64,000 nt of DNA. It comes from Delphinus delphis (taxonomy: Eukaryota > Chordata > Mammalia > Artiodactyla > Delphinidae). The DNA lies in the NCBI RefSeq assembly GCF_949987515.2, contig NC_082693.1, positions 16,550,994 through 16,614,993 of the forward strand. The letters are read 5' to 3'. The notes beneath the pieces were generated by a model. The model was not told the origin of the DNA and did no database searches. It was given only the letters and a program-made list of their open reading frames with translations. Positions 24,701 through 34,790 of this stretch are shown here, piece by piece. How positions within the stretch are numbered: the first letter of the stretch is position 1; every line of letters begins with the position of its first letter. A program made the position numbers and the translations under genes.

Positions 24701-25520
24701 TAATGGAAATAAAAACAAAAATAAACAAATGGGACTTAATTAAACTTAAAAGCTTTTGCACAGCAAAGGAAACCATAAACAAGACAAAAAGACAACCCTC
24801 AGAATGGGAGAAAATATTTGCAAATGGAACAACAGACAAAGGATTAATCTCAAAAATATACAAACAGCTCATGGAGCTCAATATCAAAAAAACAAACAAT
24901 CAAGTTTAAAAATGGGTGGAAGACCTAAATTGACATTTCACCAAGGAAGACATACAGATTGCAAGAGGCACATGAAAAGGTGCTCAACATCACTAATTAT
25001 TAGAGAAATGCAAATCAAAACTACAATGAGGTATCATCTCGTGCAGGTCAGACTAGCCATTATCAAAAAAGCTAGAAACAGTAAATGCTGGAAAGGGTGT
25101 GGTGAAAAGGGAACCCTCCTACACTGTTGATGGGAATGTAAATTGATACAACCACTATGGAAAACAGTATGGAGTTTCCTTAAAAAACTAAAAATAGAAC
25201 TACCATATGACCCAGCAATCCCACTACTAGGCATATACCCTGAGAAAACCATAATTCAAAAAGAGACATGTACCACAATGTTCATTGCAGCTCTGTTTAC
25301 AATAGCCAGGAAATGGAACAAACCTAGATGTCCATTGACAGATGAATGTATGAACAAGATGTGGCACGTATATATAGTGGAATATTAATCAGTCATAAAA
25401 GGAAACAAAATTGAGTTATTTGTAGTGAGCTGGATGGACCTAGAGTCTGTCATGCAGAGTTAAGTATGTCAGAAAGAGAAAAACAAATACTGTATGCTAA
25501 CGCATATATATGGAATCTAA
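21718..25520 (+). pseudogene. L1-B ORF2, broken; endonuclease domain open
   Basis: The endonuclease domain is open from 21637 to 22512 and keeps its expected active-site motifs: 'VNGLN', 'LQETH', 'IYAPN', 'VGDFN' and 'FSDHNA'. Beyond 22512 frames break repeatedly. Reverse transcriptase blocks are visible at 'SPGPDGF' (about 23124) and 'GFIPG' (about 23408), and the catalytic box near 23810 reads YADN rather than the expected F/YADD. The C-terminal cysteine motif lies near 25085-25130. The stop after '...HIYGI' is at 25518-25520. Inactive as a whole because of stops and the catalytic change. Confidence 0.87.
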
Positions 25521-25883
25521 AAAAAAAAAAAAGGTACTGATGAACCTAGTTGCAGGGCAGGAATAAAGAGGTAGACATAGAGAATGGACTTGAGGACATG
25601 GCGTGGGAGGGTGAATCTGGGGTGAAGTGCGAGTAGCATCAACATATGTACACTACAGAATGTAGAATAGTTGGCTGGTGGGAAGCAGCAGCATTGCACA
25701 GGGAGATCAGCTTGGTGCTTTGCAATGACCTCGAGGGGTGGGATAGGGAGGATGTGGGGGAGGCTCAAGAGGGAGGGGATATGGGGACATGTTTATGCCT
25801 ATGGCTGATTCACTTTGTAGTGCAACAGAAACTAACACAGTATTGTGAAGAAATTATACTCCAATAAAGATCTATTAAAAAAA

Positions 25884-25897
25884 AAAGGCAATTCCTG
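25884..25897 (+). repeat. 3' target-site duplication of L1-B
   Basis: Second copy of the 13-14 bp duplication, directly after the A-tail. Confidence 0.85.
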
Positions 25898-26109
25898 GGA
25901 GAATTAAATATTGCAAGTGATAACTTAAGGCCAAATAATCCATGCATATATATACTTGACTCTGTTGCAACAAATGCTGTTATTGGCAAAGTCACTTTGA
26001 TATAGACAAGACTCTTCTCTCTTTTATTCTTTCCGAGATTTTTCTCTCTGGGGTGTGTATGTCAGAGGCCTGAAATGAAAGTGAAAGTAGACTTACTTCT
26101 TTCCGCATT

Positions 26110-26840
26110 TCTGTCTCTTCTTCCTTCCCTCTTTTCAACCCAATCACTAAATATTTATATTCTGAGCACTGGGCTAGGTGCCAGGGAACAAGAGATGAGT
26201 AAGACACAGTCCCTGATCAAGGGCTTTCCCATCTAGTGGGAAAGACAGAATAAATAAATACAAGAAATAAAGTGTTGTAGGCTCTCTGATAAAAGTATGT
26301 ACCTCTAGGGAAAAGGTAAGAAGCGGTTATACGTAGGAGGATCTGACAAGTTTACAGGTAAAATGATGGTTGCAATGATTATGAGCTTGTACTTGCCAAG
26401 TAGACGAAGTGAGAAGAGTGTTCCAGAAAAAAGCAGCAGCCCAAGAAAAGTAAAGAGAATCAAAATGATAAGTGAATGCAGGATGGTTTAGATAGTTTTG
26501 GTGTGGCTGGAGTATGAGGTGAATGTGGGAATAGTAAAGAGAGAGGCACCAAAGAGATAGACTGAGATGGTTTTGAATAGCTTTGACATTTTAGAAATCT
26601 GGAGTTTGTACTAAAGAGAAAAGAAACCTATAGAAGGATTTCTTGTTTTAGTAATATCCTTCTTGCAGCCAAGTGGAAGACAGTTTGCAGAGAGGCCCAT
26701 GTAGAAGGAAGGATGAGGAGGGAGACTTTCAATAATTCAAGCAAAGGTGAAGATCTAGACTAAGGCAGTAGCTAAAGCAATAGAGATAGAGGAATAAGTG
26801 CAAAACGAAGATTATTTAAACAAGCTTTATCAGTATCAAC
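26110..26840. repeat. Ancient L2-like interspersed repeat
   Basis: Begins with 'gagcactgggctaggtgcca' and 'gtgggaaagacagaataaat', wording typical of a very common ancient mammalian repeat resembling the L2 3' end in reverse complement. Later blocks continue the same family. Family assignment is by memory of its text, not alignment. Confidence 0.5.
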
Positions 26841-27149
26841 TTAGTGGAAGGCAAAGGGGCTATCAGGAATTGTTTTTTCCTATGTCCACCAAGACTAGAA
26901 GGCAAGTAGCCTGAATTCTCTACTTTTTAAATAATAATTGGTTGTGGTTCAGTAATCACTTCTTTATATAAAAGACAAGAAAATATTTTCTCTGTAATTT
27001 CTCTATATGGCAGGGTGTCTTTAGGTGGTTTTTCTTTCTCTCTCTCTTTCTGTTACTTTTTCTTGTTGCTGTTCGTATCTTACAGAGTTCATGCTGGCAG
27101 AGGGAGTTTGGGCTAATCTGGAAAAAAAAAAGAATTGATTTCTTTGTAT

Positions 27150-27650
27150 ATATATTCATTCACTCAACATCTACATAGCATCTGCACTGTGTCCCTGGGG
27201 ATATGAAAATAAAATGATCTGATCCATGGCCTTGACTTAAAGACTTTACACATAATGGAGAGAACATATAGGAACTGCTACTGAATAATAATAAAATAAC
27301 CTCCATAATGGAGGTATGTATGAACTGCAGAGGAACACAGAAGAAAGTAAATGCTTGAGGCCAGACTTGAAAAATGAATAGTTTGCCGTGGGGAGGGGAA
27401 GCCAGACAGAATGAAGACATCTTATATTCAAGATTTCAGACAAATAAGTGAAGGAAGAACAAATGTTTCAGAATGACCTGGGGGAACATGGTAAGAGATA
27501 AAGCCACTTAAAGTAGGTAGGCAAGAGCCAGGTTATGGAGGGCTCTTCAAGACAAAATATTCAAGAGTTATGACGTGATCAGAACTGCATGTGCAGAGAA
27601 AAGAAAAGAACTAGCATGAGTCAGGTATGTGCTAACACTGTGATGAGTGC
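27150..27650. repeat. Ancient L2-like repeat, second fragment
   Basis: The order 'attcattcactcaacatcta', 'ctggggatatgaaaataaa', 'ccaggttatggagggctctt' follows the same old family as 26110-26840 in the same orientation. Confidence 0.45.
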
Positions 27651-27689
27651 CGTAGGTAGAGTATCTCAGGCTGATGAGTGAGAAGAACA

Positions 27690-27870
27690 GAGTTTTGAAA
27701 CTAAACAAACCTGAGTTCAGATCCTAGATTTTCTTAATTTTAAGAGTTCAAGTTCTTCAAATATCTATCCTCTTCAAAATGTTTAACATGTAATTTGTAT
27801 GGTTATTATAAAGAACAGATGTTAGCTGTAAAGTGTATAACATATAGATGTAATTATATTATTACTACCA
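27690..27870 (-). repeat. MIR-like SINE fragment (minus)
   Basis: 'cctgagttcagatcctagat' followed by sequence lacking GC and ending near 'gtgtataacatatagatgta' fits a strongly diverged MIR in reverse orientation. Weakly supported. Confidence 0.4.
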
Positions 27871-28519
27871 AGAAACACTGTTAGAGTTGAAATTCAAACC
27901 CATGCTTGATTCCAAAGAATACATGTGACACAAGCCTTACTGAATCAGAATGTTGCAGCTCCTTGGACTGCTTGGTTTAGCAGTGGGTATATAACTCATT
28001 CCGAGTCCACCAGTTACCCTTGAGAATTATATGGGAGACAAGGTCTATTTTTCTGATAGATTTAGGCAAGGAGAATGTGAACCTAGAAATCCTTGTCATC
28101 TTTTGCCACCATGAAGCATGAACTGGCCAGGAAGTCAAGCCAGAATCGAGGGAGACAGAGTCAAGAAAGTGATAGTAAGTCCTGGTTCAGTTGGATGAAC
28201 CGAAGTTGAATGAAGTTAGCTCTAACTATGATTTTTTTTGTTTTTAGGTAAAGGAGCTAAGTAATAATAACAACCACAATAATAAAACTAACTTTTGGCT
28301 TAACTCAGCATGAATTGAGTTTTCAGTCACCTGTATGCAAGAATACTGAATAATAAAATTGGAATGAGCAACATAGAAGCTGCCTTTGGAACAGAAATAC
28401 TGTAGGGGTGGGAAGGACTGTAATCAATAAGGGAAAGGACTAAATATTCGAAAGTAGAGACAGTTCATGTAGATCGCTTGTTCTAGAAGCTGAGCTATTA
28501 AAAAAAAAAAACTTTTTTA

Positions 28520-28725
28520 AAGGAGATGGTGCGGTAGGTGGATTTTAGGCAGAGATGAGGAAGTCTTCATTCCTAAGATGGGAGAGCCTTGAGCATGTTT
28601 GTAGATTAGGGAAAGATGCCAGTGGAAAGGAAAAGGTTGACAGTGCTGAGAAGAGAAGGGGTAATTAATGGAGGAAAGTCCAGGCAGAGACAGGGTATGA
28701 TGAATATTTCTATTGCCATGAAATC
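28520..28725. repeat. Ancient L2-like repeat, third fragment
   Basis: Purine-rich blocks such as 'aagatgggagagccttgagc' and 'gagaagagaaggggtaatta' belong to the distal part of the same old family seen at 26110 and 27150, suggesting one original insertion later disrupted. Confidence 0.4.
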
Positions 28726-28739
28726 TCTAGTAAGGTCTA

Positions 28740-31080
28740 GTGTCCGCTCAGATGGTAAATTCTACTAAATATGTGCAATTTTTTATTAAAAAAACATTTT
28801 TTTACTTCTTCAGCATGTCTAACTGTATTTTTTATGTCTTCTCTAATCTCTCCTACTTTCCTAAATCCTATGACGTCTTAGAACACCCCACTCTCCCACT
28901 AAAAACAAACATGCAAATAAACAGAACTAAAAAGTCCCTATTCAGACCGGTGGAGATTTTCACAGCCAAAGAATACTTCAGGGTAACTGAAGCAATCTCA
29001 GAAGAGTCATTTGGTAAGTTTTTAGGTTCTGCTCTACTTTTTTGACTGCAGTTTTGCACAAGCTGGTGCACAAACACAATGGGAACGAGGATTACATCAA
29101 ATGTATGAAAGACATGGCTGGAATCCAATGGGAAAGCCATGCCCTCCGCATTTGGCAGGAGGAGTGTGGGAAGGCAGTGGCTTTGTAAAGTGATGAGTCA
29201 CACTTGAACAGACTCTCTGGAAGGAATTAGTTCAAGAGAAGGCTGGAGAGCTCCCGGACATGTATGAGTGCCTCGGACCATTAGCAATATGTGTGTGATC
29301 ACAGAGAAACAAGGAAACCCTGAGAGCCTTAGCCCTTCTTTCTGGAACCAGCAGAGGAATGTATTCTTGCTTCTTGTGCTCCTGCGCTGGGTGGAAAATC
29401 ACAGCCCTTCTGTTCTAGTGAGAAAACATTTCACGAGCACTAGTTTTTAGAAAACTTTATCTTGACCCAAGGTATATCATACAGATGTTAAATATGGTCA
29501 CTGGATAAAGAAAGCCATGACTCTGAAGAAAAGATTAATCCAAGTTCATCTGGGCCACAAAATTAATGAGCTTGAGAAAGACTGGGCAAGAGATGGGTGA
29601 GAGAGAAGAAACCTGTTTGTTTAACTCGGAATCAATCATCAAAAAACAAGCATCTGACGGGCAGCAAGTGACTAGCCTATAGACACACCCTAAAATAATA
29701 ACCAGGCAAAGAACAAAACCAAATTTAAATAGCAAACTTACCTATTGAACAACATTATAAATATCAAATGCCACGTATCAGGAATCAAAATTTCCTATTT
29801 CTTGTGGTGGTAAACTGTTCACTATTTAAGGCCTTGAGCAGAGATGGGCTATCTTTTTGCGATAATATTAAAAATAAATAAATATAAATATCTGTATACA
29901 TAAATAGCAGCTATTCTTCTGATTCTATTTGTGGTACCTTTTCATGGTAATCATATACCTTTGAACAGCAGTAGGAAAATTCTGGTCTTACAACAATGCG
30001 TTACATTTTGAGCTTGTGATGTAGAATAATACAACTCTTTGTGATACTCTTGAATGCTCAGATTTGACCAGAGAATAAAAAATGGTTAGGCTTTTGTAGG
30101 CCGAATTATCAAAATGTGACCTAAATCCCCACAAATTGGTTTTTTAAGTGAAGCGCCCTGAAATCAATATAATTCAGTAGCAGATAATGCAACTGAGTTT
30201 GCCCTTTGGTTCATAAAGTATCATTTTGTTTCTGAAGCATTGAGGGACAGATCAGGAAACAGAATTGGTTTCATGCCGTCTAAAATGGATAAAGAACTGC
30301 TAGGATAGAGGCAGTTGAGAAAGGGCGTCAGAAAAGGGCTTTGGAGTGTGTTAAAACTGCAGCTCATTTCTAGCTGTTAAAATATAAAGCTTAGTGTTTT
30401 TTCATTTCAGAAGACCAAAAGTACTTGGTGGGGGGCAGGGGAGGGGAGACAGAGCCCTCCTAGTTCTGGGCACTTTCGGCGGAGGCACAAAGCCTGTACA
30501 ACCCAATTGTAATAAAATGACTCGACCATTTCATTATTCCACTTTCATTGGCTTAGGAGAATAACCTTGACACTAGGTTACTGTGGAATTGAAGTTTCCA
30601 CAAACTGTTAACATCTCCGCCGTGTGACTAGAATGATGTCAGTAGATCCAGTGGTTGAGGTCGACCGTGAACAGCGAAGGGATGTCCTCTAATCGCAGTG
30701 AAAATGATGGGCTCGTTTGGCTTTGACTTTTAAAAATTGCCAGAGAAGAGTGTTCTTTGTCTCCTGCTGCTTGAAAGGAGCTGGAAGCTGTAGGTACGTG
30801 AGAGCTGATTCTCTCCAGTCTCCCTTTGCATGAAAGTTCTTGGCCCTTTGCCTGGTTTACTTTACAATTTGTATGACCTCATTATTCTTCTTTTCCTCTA
30901 GTGTCCTGCCCTGAAGAACTTTTTCTGAATGTGATTTTTTTCTGTCTCTGTCTTCAGAGTTGGCCACGCAGAAATCTAATAAAGAATGTCAAAGTGCTAC
31001 CTCCACGATATGGTAATAGTGACTTTTGCTTGGGGATCACAGTCTATTATCAATGCAGGACTTCTGCGGAGGACTTTGGA
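28740..31080. other. Repeat-poor intergenic DNA
   Basis: No L1, SINE or LTR recognised over 2.3 kb. Several CpGs survive at 30600-30720. The open frames (for example 28740-29045 plus) have no recognisable domain. A splice-flanked candidate lies at 30958-31012. Confidence 0.45.
30958..31012 (+). other. Candidate 55-nt exon (unproven)
   Basis: Preceded by a long, strong pyrimidine tract ending 'ctgtctctgtcttcag' and followed by a 'gtaata' donor-like site at 31013. A second acceptor-like tract ends at 30901. One frame through the segment is open (30901-31122). No known protein recognised, and the donor is weak; chance is a fair explanation. Confidence 0.15.
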
Positions 31081-31089
31081 AAAAAGTCC

Positions 31090-31170
31090 GTTACAATATG
31101 TTTTGCCCATTCTACAGATTAAAAAACTGAGGTATATTAGAAAATGAGCAATTCTAATGGTCATGTGCCA
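31090..31170 (+). repeat. MIR-like core fragment
   Basis: 'cccattctacagattaaaaa' followed by 'actgaggtatattagaaa' matches the conserved centre of MIR SINEs. Confidence 0.55.
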
Positions 31171-31409
31171 AAATATTACAGTAAGTAAAAAGAGTTGACA
31201 GTGGCTTCATCCATCAATTCTAATTCCCACACTGACTTTGTAAATTAAATGTCATTGTTTCCATTTGCTGCCTAGTCCCAGGGCTAGCATTTGACTCAAT
31301 GCCTGTCTCCTTCCAAAACTTGGTTTTAGTCACATCACACAGATTAGGCTCCCAATTGATTTAATAATTTTATTCCATGTTTAAGTAGAACATTAAGTTT
31401 TCAAAAGCA

Positions 31410-31615
31410 TTTTATTAACTTGTACTTTATCCTCACAAGAATCTTTTGCATTTAATAGGGATTACTAACTTTTTCTTACAGATGAAGAAACCAAGGTAAA
31501 TAGAGACCCTTTGACCTGCTACAAATGTTAACCACGTTCGTTATAGAAATTAGAATTCAGGTCTCTGTATTGAAAGGCTGTGTCATTTACGTTAGATCAC
31601 ATTGTCTATTTTTGA
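31410..31615 (+). repeat. MIR SINE
   Basis: Order of blocks fits MIR: 'cctcacaagaatcttttgca', 'cttacagatgaagaaaccaa', then 'gaattcaggtctctgtattg'. Diverged, as expected for this mammal-wide ancient SINE. Confidence 0.65.
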
Positions 31616-31764
31616 GTGTTTATTTTGCGATAGACCCAAAGCAGTTAAGGTCAATGATATATGTATCAGGATTTCCACAAATAACCACCTGACTTTACAT
31701 GACGTTACTAAAGCTGTAGGTAAGAGGGGCTATTGGACATTGTGAGAAAAATGCGATTATAAGT

Positions 31765-31860
31765 TTTCTGAGAGCAGAAACCGTACATCCCCAGCTACTA
31801 GCACACGGCCTGGTAAATAGTAGGTACTCGATAAGTGGTTGCTGAATGAGTGAAGAATGA
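31765..31860 (+). repeat. L2 3' end
   Basis: 'ctagcacacggcctggtaaa' followed by 'tagtaggtactcgataagtg' and 'gctgaatgagtgaa' is the standard L2 3' terminus. Confidence 0.7.
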
Positions 31861-32046
31861 CTTAATTACATTAAGAGATTGAGAGGGATTGTTAATGAGG
31901 AAACAAAAACTGAGTAGGCAACATAAGTTTATAGTTAGAATTGTAAAGCTACAACTTTTCAGCTTGTCTGTGAGGCTCACTGATAAAAAAAAAAAAAGCG
32001 AGAGTATATACCCGCTCTCAAAAGATTTCTCTGGGAATATATGGTC

Positions 32047-32290
32047 TGAGAAATATTTTTTATTATTTATTTATTTATTTTTGCGGTACGCGGGCCTCTC
32101 ACTGTTGTGGCCTCTCCCGTTGCGGAGCACAGGCTCCGGATGCGCAGGCTCAGAGGTCATGGCTCACGGGCCCAGGCGCTCCGCGGCATGTGGGATCTTC
32201 CCGGACCGGGGCCCGAACCCGTGTCCCCTGCATCGGCAGGCGGACTCTCAACCACTGCGCCACCAGGGAAGCCCTGAGAAATATTTTTTA
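32047..32290 (-). mobile_element. CHR-type SINE (minus)
   Basis: A young-looking 200-base copy in reverse: an (ATTT)n/T tail at 32063-32082, 'gcggtacgcgggcctctcac' body start, and head end 'ccaccagggaagccc' at 32274. A perfect 16-bp target-site duplication, 'tgagaaatatttttta', lies at 32047-32062 and 32275-32290. The body retains many CpGs, consistent with recent insertion. Confidence 0.96.
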
Positions 32291-32633
32291 ATTCGACTAT
32301 GTACATCATACCAAATTCATCTATACACTGAAAATCCCACTAGGCTTACCAATGGTGTCTCTCTCTCTGCCCACCCTCAAAATGGCCTTATATCCCTAAG
32401 GATTTGTTAATTCTTTTGATCAATAATTGAATAACTTTCCTTGAGTGCCTACAATGTGTTAATCATGGTTCTAACTACTGGAGATATAGCAGTAAACAAA
32501 ATAGAGAAAAATTCTTCCTTCATATACTGTACATTCTAGTGTGGAAAGAGAGAATCAATAATAAGTTAAATACATGCTATGTCAAATGGGGATGGCAACA
32601 ATGGAAAAAGATAAAAGCAGCTTATGGAGTGCC

Positions 32634-32665
<32 letters not shown>

Positions 32666-32667
32666 TG
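32634..32667. repeat. (GT)n microsatellite
   Basis: GT run with one AT interruption, inside the ancient repeat. Confidence 0.93.
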
Positions 32668-32802
32668 CCTTTGGATGTGTGCACATGTGCAGTTTTAAGT
32701 ACAGTGCTGTGGGAGGTCTCACATATAAGATGATATCTGACCAAAGATATGAAGGAGGTGAGAGAGATGTAGACACTTAGTGGGGTGGGAGAAGCATTTT
32801 TG

Positions 32803-33000
32803 AATGGAATATTATTCAGCCATGAAAAAGGAGGAAATCTCGCCATTTGCAACAACATGGATGAATCTTGAAAGCAGTGTGCTAAGTAAAATAAGCCAGC
32901 TGGAGAAACACAAACACTGCATGGTATCACTTATATGTGAATTATTTCTTTGCAAAGTCAAACTCATAGAAATAGTAGAAAAATCACTGCCAGAGGCTGA
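32803..33000 (+). mobile_element. L1 ORF2 3'-end fragment (plus)
   Basis: Starts 'ggaatattattcagccatga', the conserved text encoding the last part of L1 ORF2, and runs through 'aacaacatggatgaatcttg' into the early 3' UTR. About 200 bases, no tail recognised; an older L1 subfamily than L1-A. Confidence 0.75.
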
Positions 33001-33647
33001 GAAAAATAGATACAGGAGAAAATAAAAAAAGAGAAAAGAAAAAGCTAAAACAAAGACTGTGAAAGAGCACCCAGTAAAGTAGGAGGAGAAGCAGGAGAAT
33101 TTTCTATCTGAAAGCCAAGTGATAAAAGTGTTTAAAAAGATAGAGCAATGGTGCCAAATGTTTCTTCACAATCATGGAACAACTGATAACAAATGTTGCT
33201 TAACAATCATGGCAAGAGAACTGATTAAAAGCTTTAACAATGGGAGACTATTCCTGACTTCAAAGAAAGCTGTTACAGTGGAGAGATGAGGCCAAAAAGC
33301 CTCATTGGTTTGAGTTAGAGACTAGAAAGAGAGGAATTGAAGGCAAAAATAAATATGCAATGTTACATTTCAGAAAAGCAGAGAAATGGGGCAGTAACTG
33401 GAGAGGACTGAGGTGACTGGAATAAGGAGGGGGTTGGGTTGCATACGCGGATGGTGTGAAATTCTAATCTGGGTGGGTTTAAGGGAGACAGAGGGAGAAG
33501 AGACAGAAAGTGTCAGTGTGAGGAACACCCACCAGCCTCCACACCCTGGGGTAGTAGGACGGTGGGAGAGAAACTAGCCAGCGTGTCAGGGGTCTGAGTG
33601 GAAATGGGCCTTCTCGGTTGGAGTGAAAAAAGTGAAGGGAAACCTCA

Positions 33648-34011
33648 CTGCCATATTTTTTAAATTAATTTTTAATGGAGTATAGTTGATTTGCAATGTC
33701 ATGTTAGTTTTAGGTGTACAGTAAAGTGAGTCAGTTATACATACATACATATATCCACTCTTTTTTAGATTCTTTTCCCATGTAGGTCATTACAGAGTAT
33801 TGAGTAGAGTTCCCTGTGCTCTACAGTACGTTCTTATTAGTTATCTATTTTATATATAGTAGTGTGTGTATGTCAGTCCCAATCTCCCAATTTATCCCTC
33901 CCCCATTTCCCCCTTGGTGACCATCAGTTTGTTTTCTACATCTGTGACTCTATTTCTGTTTTGTAAATAAGTTCATTTGTACCATTTTTTAAATTTCTCG
34001 CTGCCATATTT
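33648..34011 (-). mobile_element. 5'-truncated L1 3' end (minus) with TSD
   Basis: Reverse complement of an L1 3' UTR ('ggagtatagttgatttgcaa', 'gttccctgtgctctacagta', 'tttgttttctacatctgtga'). An 11-bp duplication 'ctgccatattt' at 33648-33658 and 34001-34011 brackets it, so the insertion was about 340 bases long. Confidence 0.82.
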
Positions 34012-34019
34012 GAAGACGT

Positions 34020-34790
34020 ACGGTATCTTCCAGGTAACTGATGCTTTAGTCCAGAGGGTCTGGCGAAATGGTTCCAGGAACTGAAGAATGACAAGAGGTG
34101 AGGATAGGGTAGGAGATATACAGAGCCGTGTAGGTTTGGGGTCCCAGAGATGGGTGATAACCTAGGAGTCAAGGGCTTCTTGTGACTGAGATGAATAACA
34201 ATAATACACCTAAAAGGATTAAACGTGATGGGCTTAAAGCAAATTCAAGGGACAAGGTTGTGAGTATTGGAGACGAGGGAGGAGGAGATGGCAGCATCGC
34301 TCAGAGTATGAAGAGCACGGGGACGGGGCGGGGGTGTTACATGACATCTGTGAACGCCAAATATCGATATTTCCTTTTTTTCTAGGTGGTAGACTTTTAG
34401 GCTTTTTTCCTGACTCTGATCTCATACTGTGCTATAATCGCTGTTAAGTAACTATTTGTTGACAAAAAGGAATTGAAGAATTACATTATTCCGGGAGACG
34501 CTAAAATGCCGAATGAGACTTCATCCTAAATGGGATGGAGTAACTTGGGAGCGGCCAGGACTCCTATTAAGAGCAACGAGAAAAGCCAGATACAATGATA
34601 ACCTGTTTGACAATGTCAGAGGATGCGGAAGAAATAAACCCTGGAAAGACTAACGTGGGAGACTTAGATTTGAAGTACCCATCATGCGATGGATATTCTC
34701 CCTAGGACAATGGCTGGATTCTGGGGATGTGTAGTGTTGAGACAGCAAACTAACTGGTGTTCAGTGTCTAATAGTTCTTGAAACGTCTGG
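34020..34790. other. Intergenic DNA, nothing recognised
   Basis: Mixed-composition sequence with a GC-richer patch near 34260-34340. No repeat or gene recognised. Confidence 0.4.

Larger units (their letters stand above)
20701..25883 (+). mobile_element. L1 retrotransposon with deleted 5' UTR (L1-B)
   Basis: A 5.2 kb plus-strand L1. It starts with a promoter-type end ('gaggggaggagtcaagatga') but after about 30 bases jumps to the sequence just before the ORF1 ATG, so roughly 1 kb of 5' UTR present in L1-A is absent. ORF1 spans about 20759-21660, ORF2 about 21718-25520, then a 3' UTR with the internal A-run and a terminal A-tail at 25875-25883. It is flanked by a short duplication. Longer open stretches than L1-A, but still stops and frameshifts in both ORFs. 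Confidence 0.92.
32410..33640. repeat. Ancient L2-like repeat, long copy with insertions
   Basis: Blocks 'gagtgcctacaatgtgttaa', 'gatatagcagtaaacaaaat', 'tacattctagtgtggaaag' and, much later, 'gcagagaaatggggcagtaa' follow the same old family as at 26110-28725. A (GT)n run and an L1 fragment (32803-33000) interrupt it. Confidence 0.45.

Noticed and set aside
28740..29140. Possible coding exon (101 codons plus, 90 codons minus)
   Set aside because: Overlapping frames on opposite strands, no domain, no convincing splice sites.
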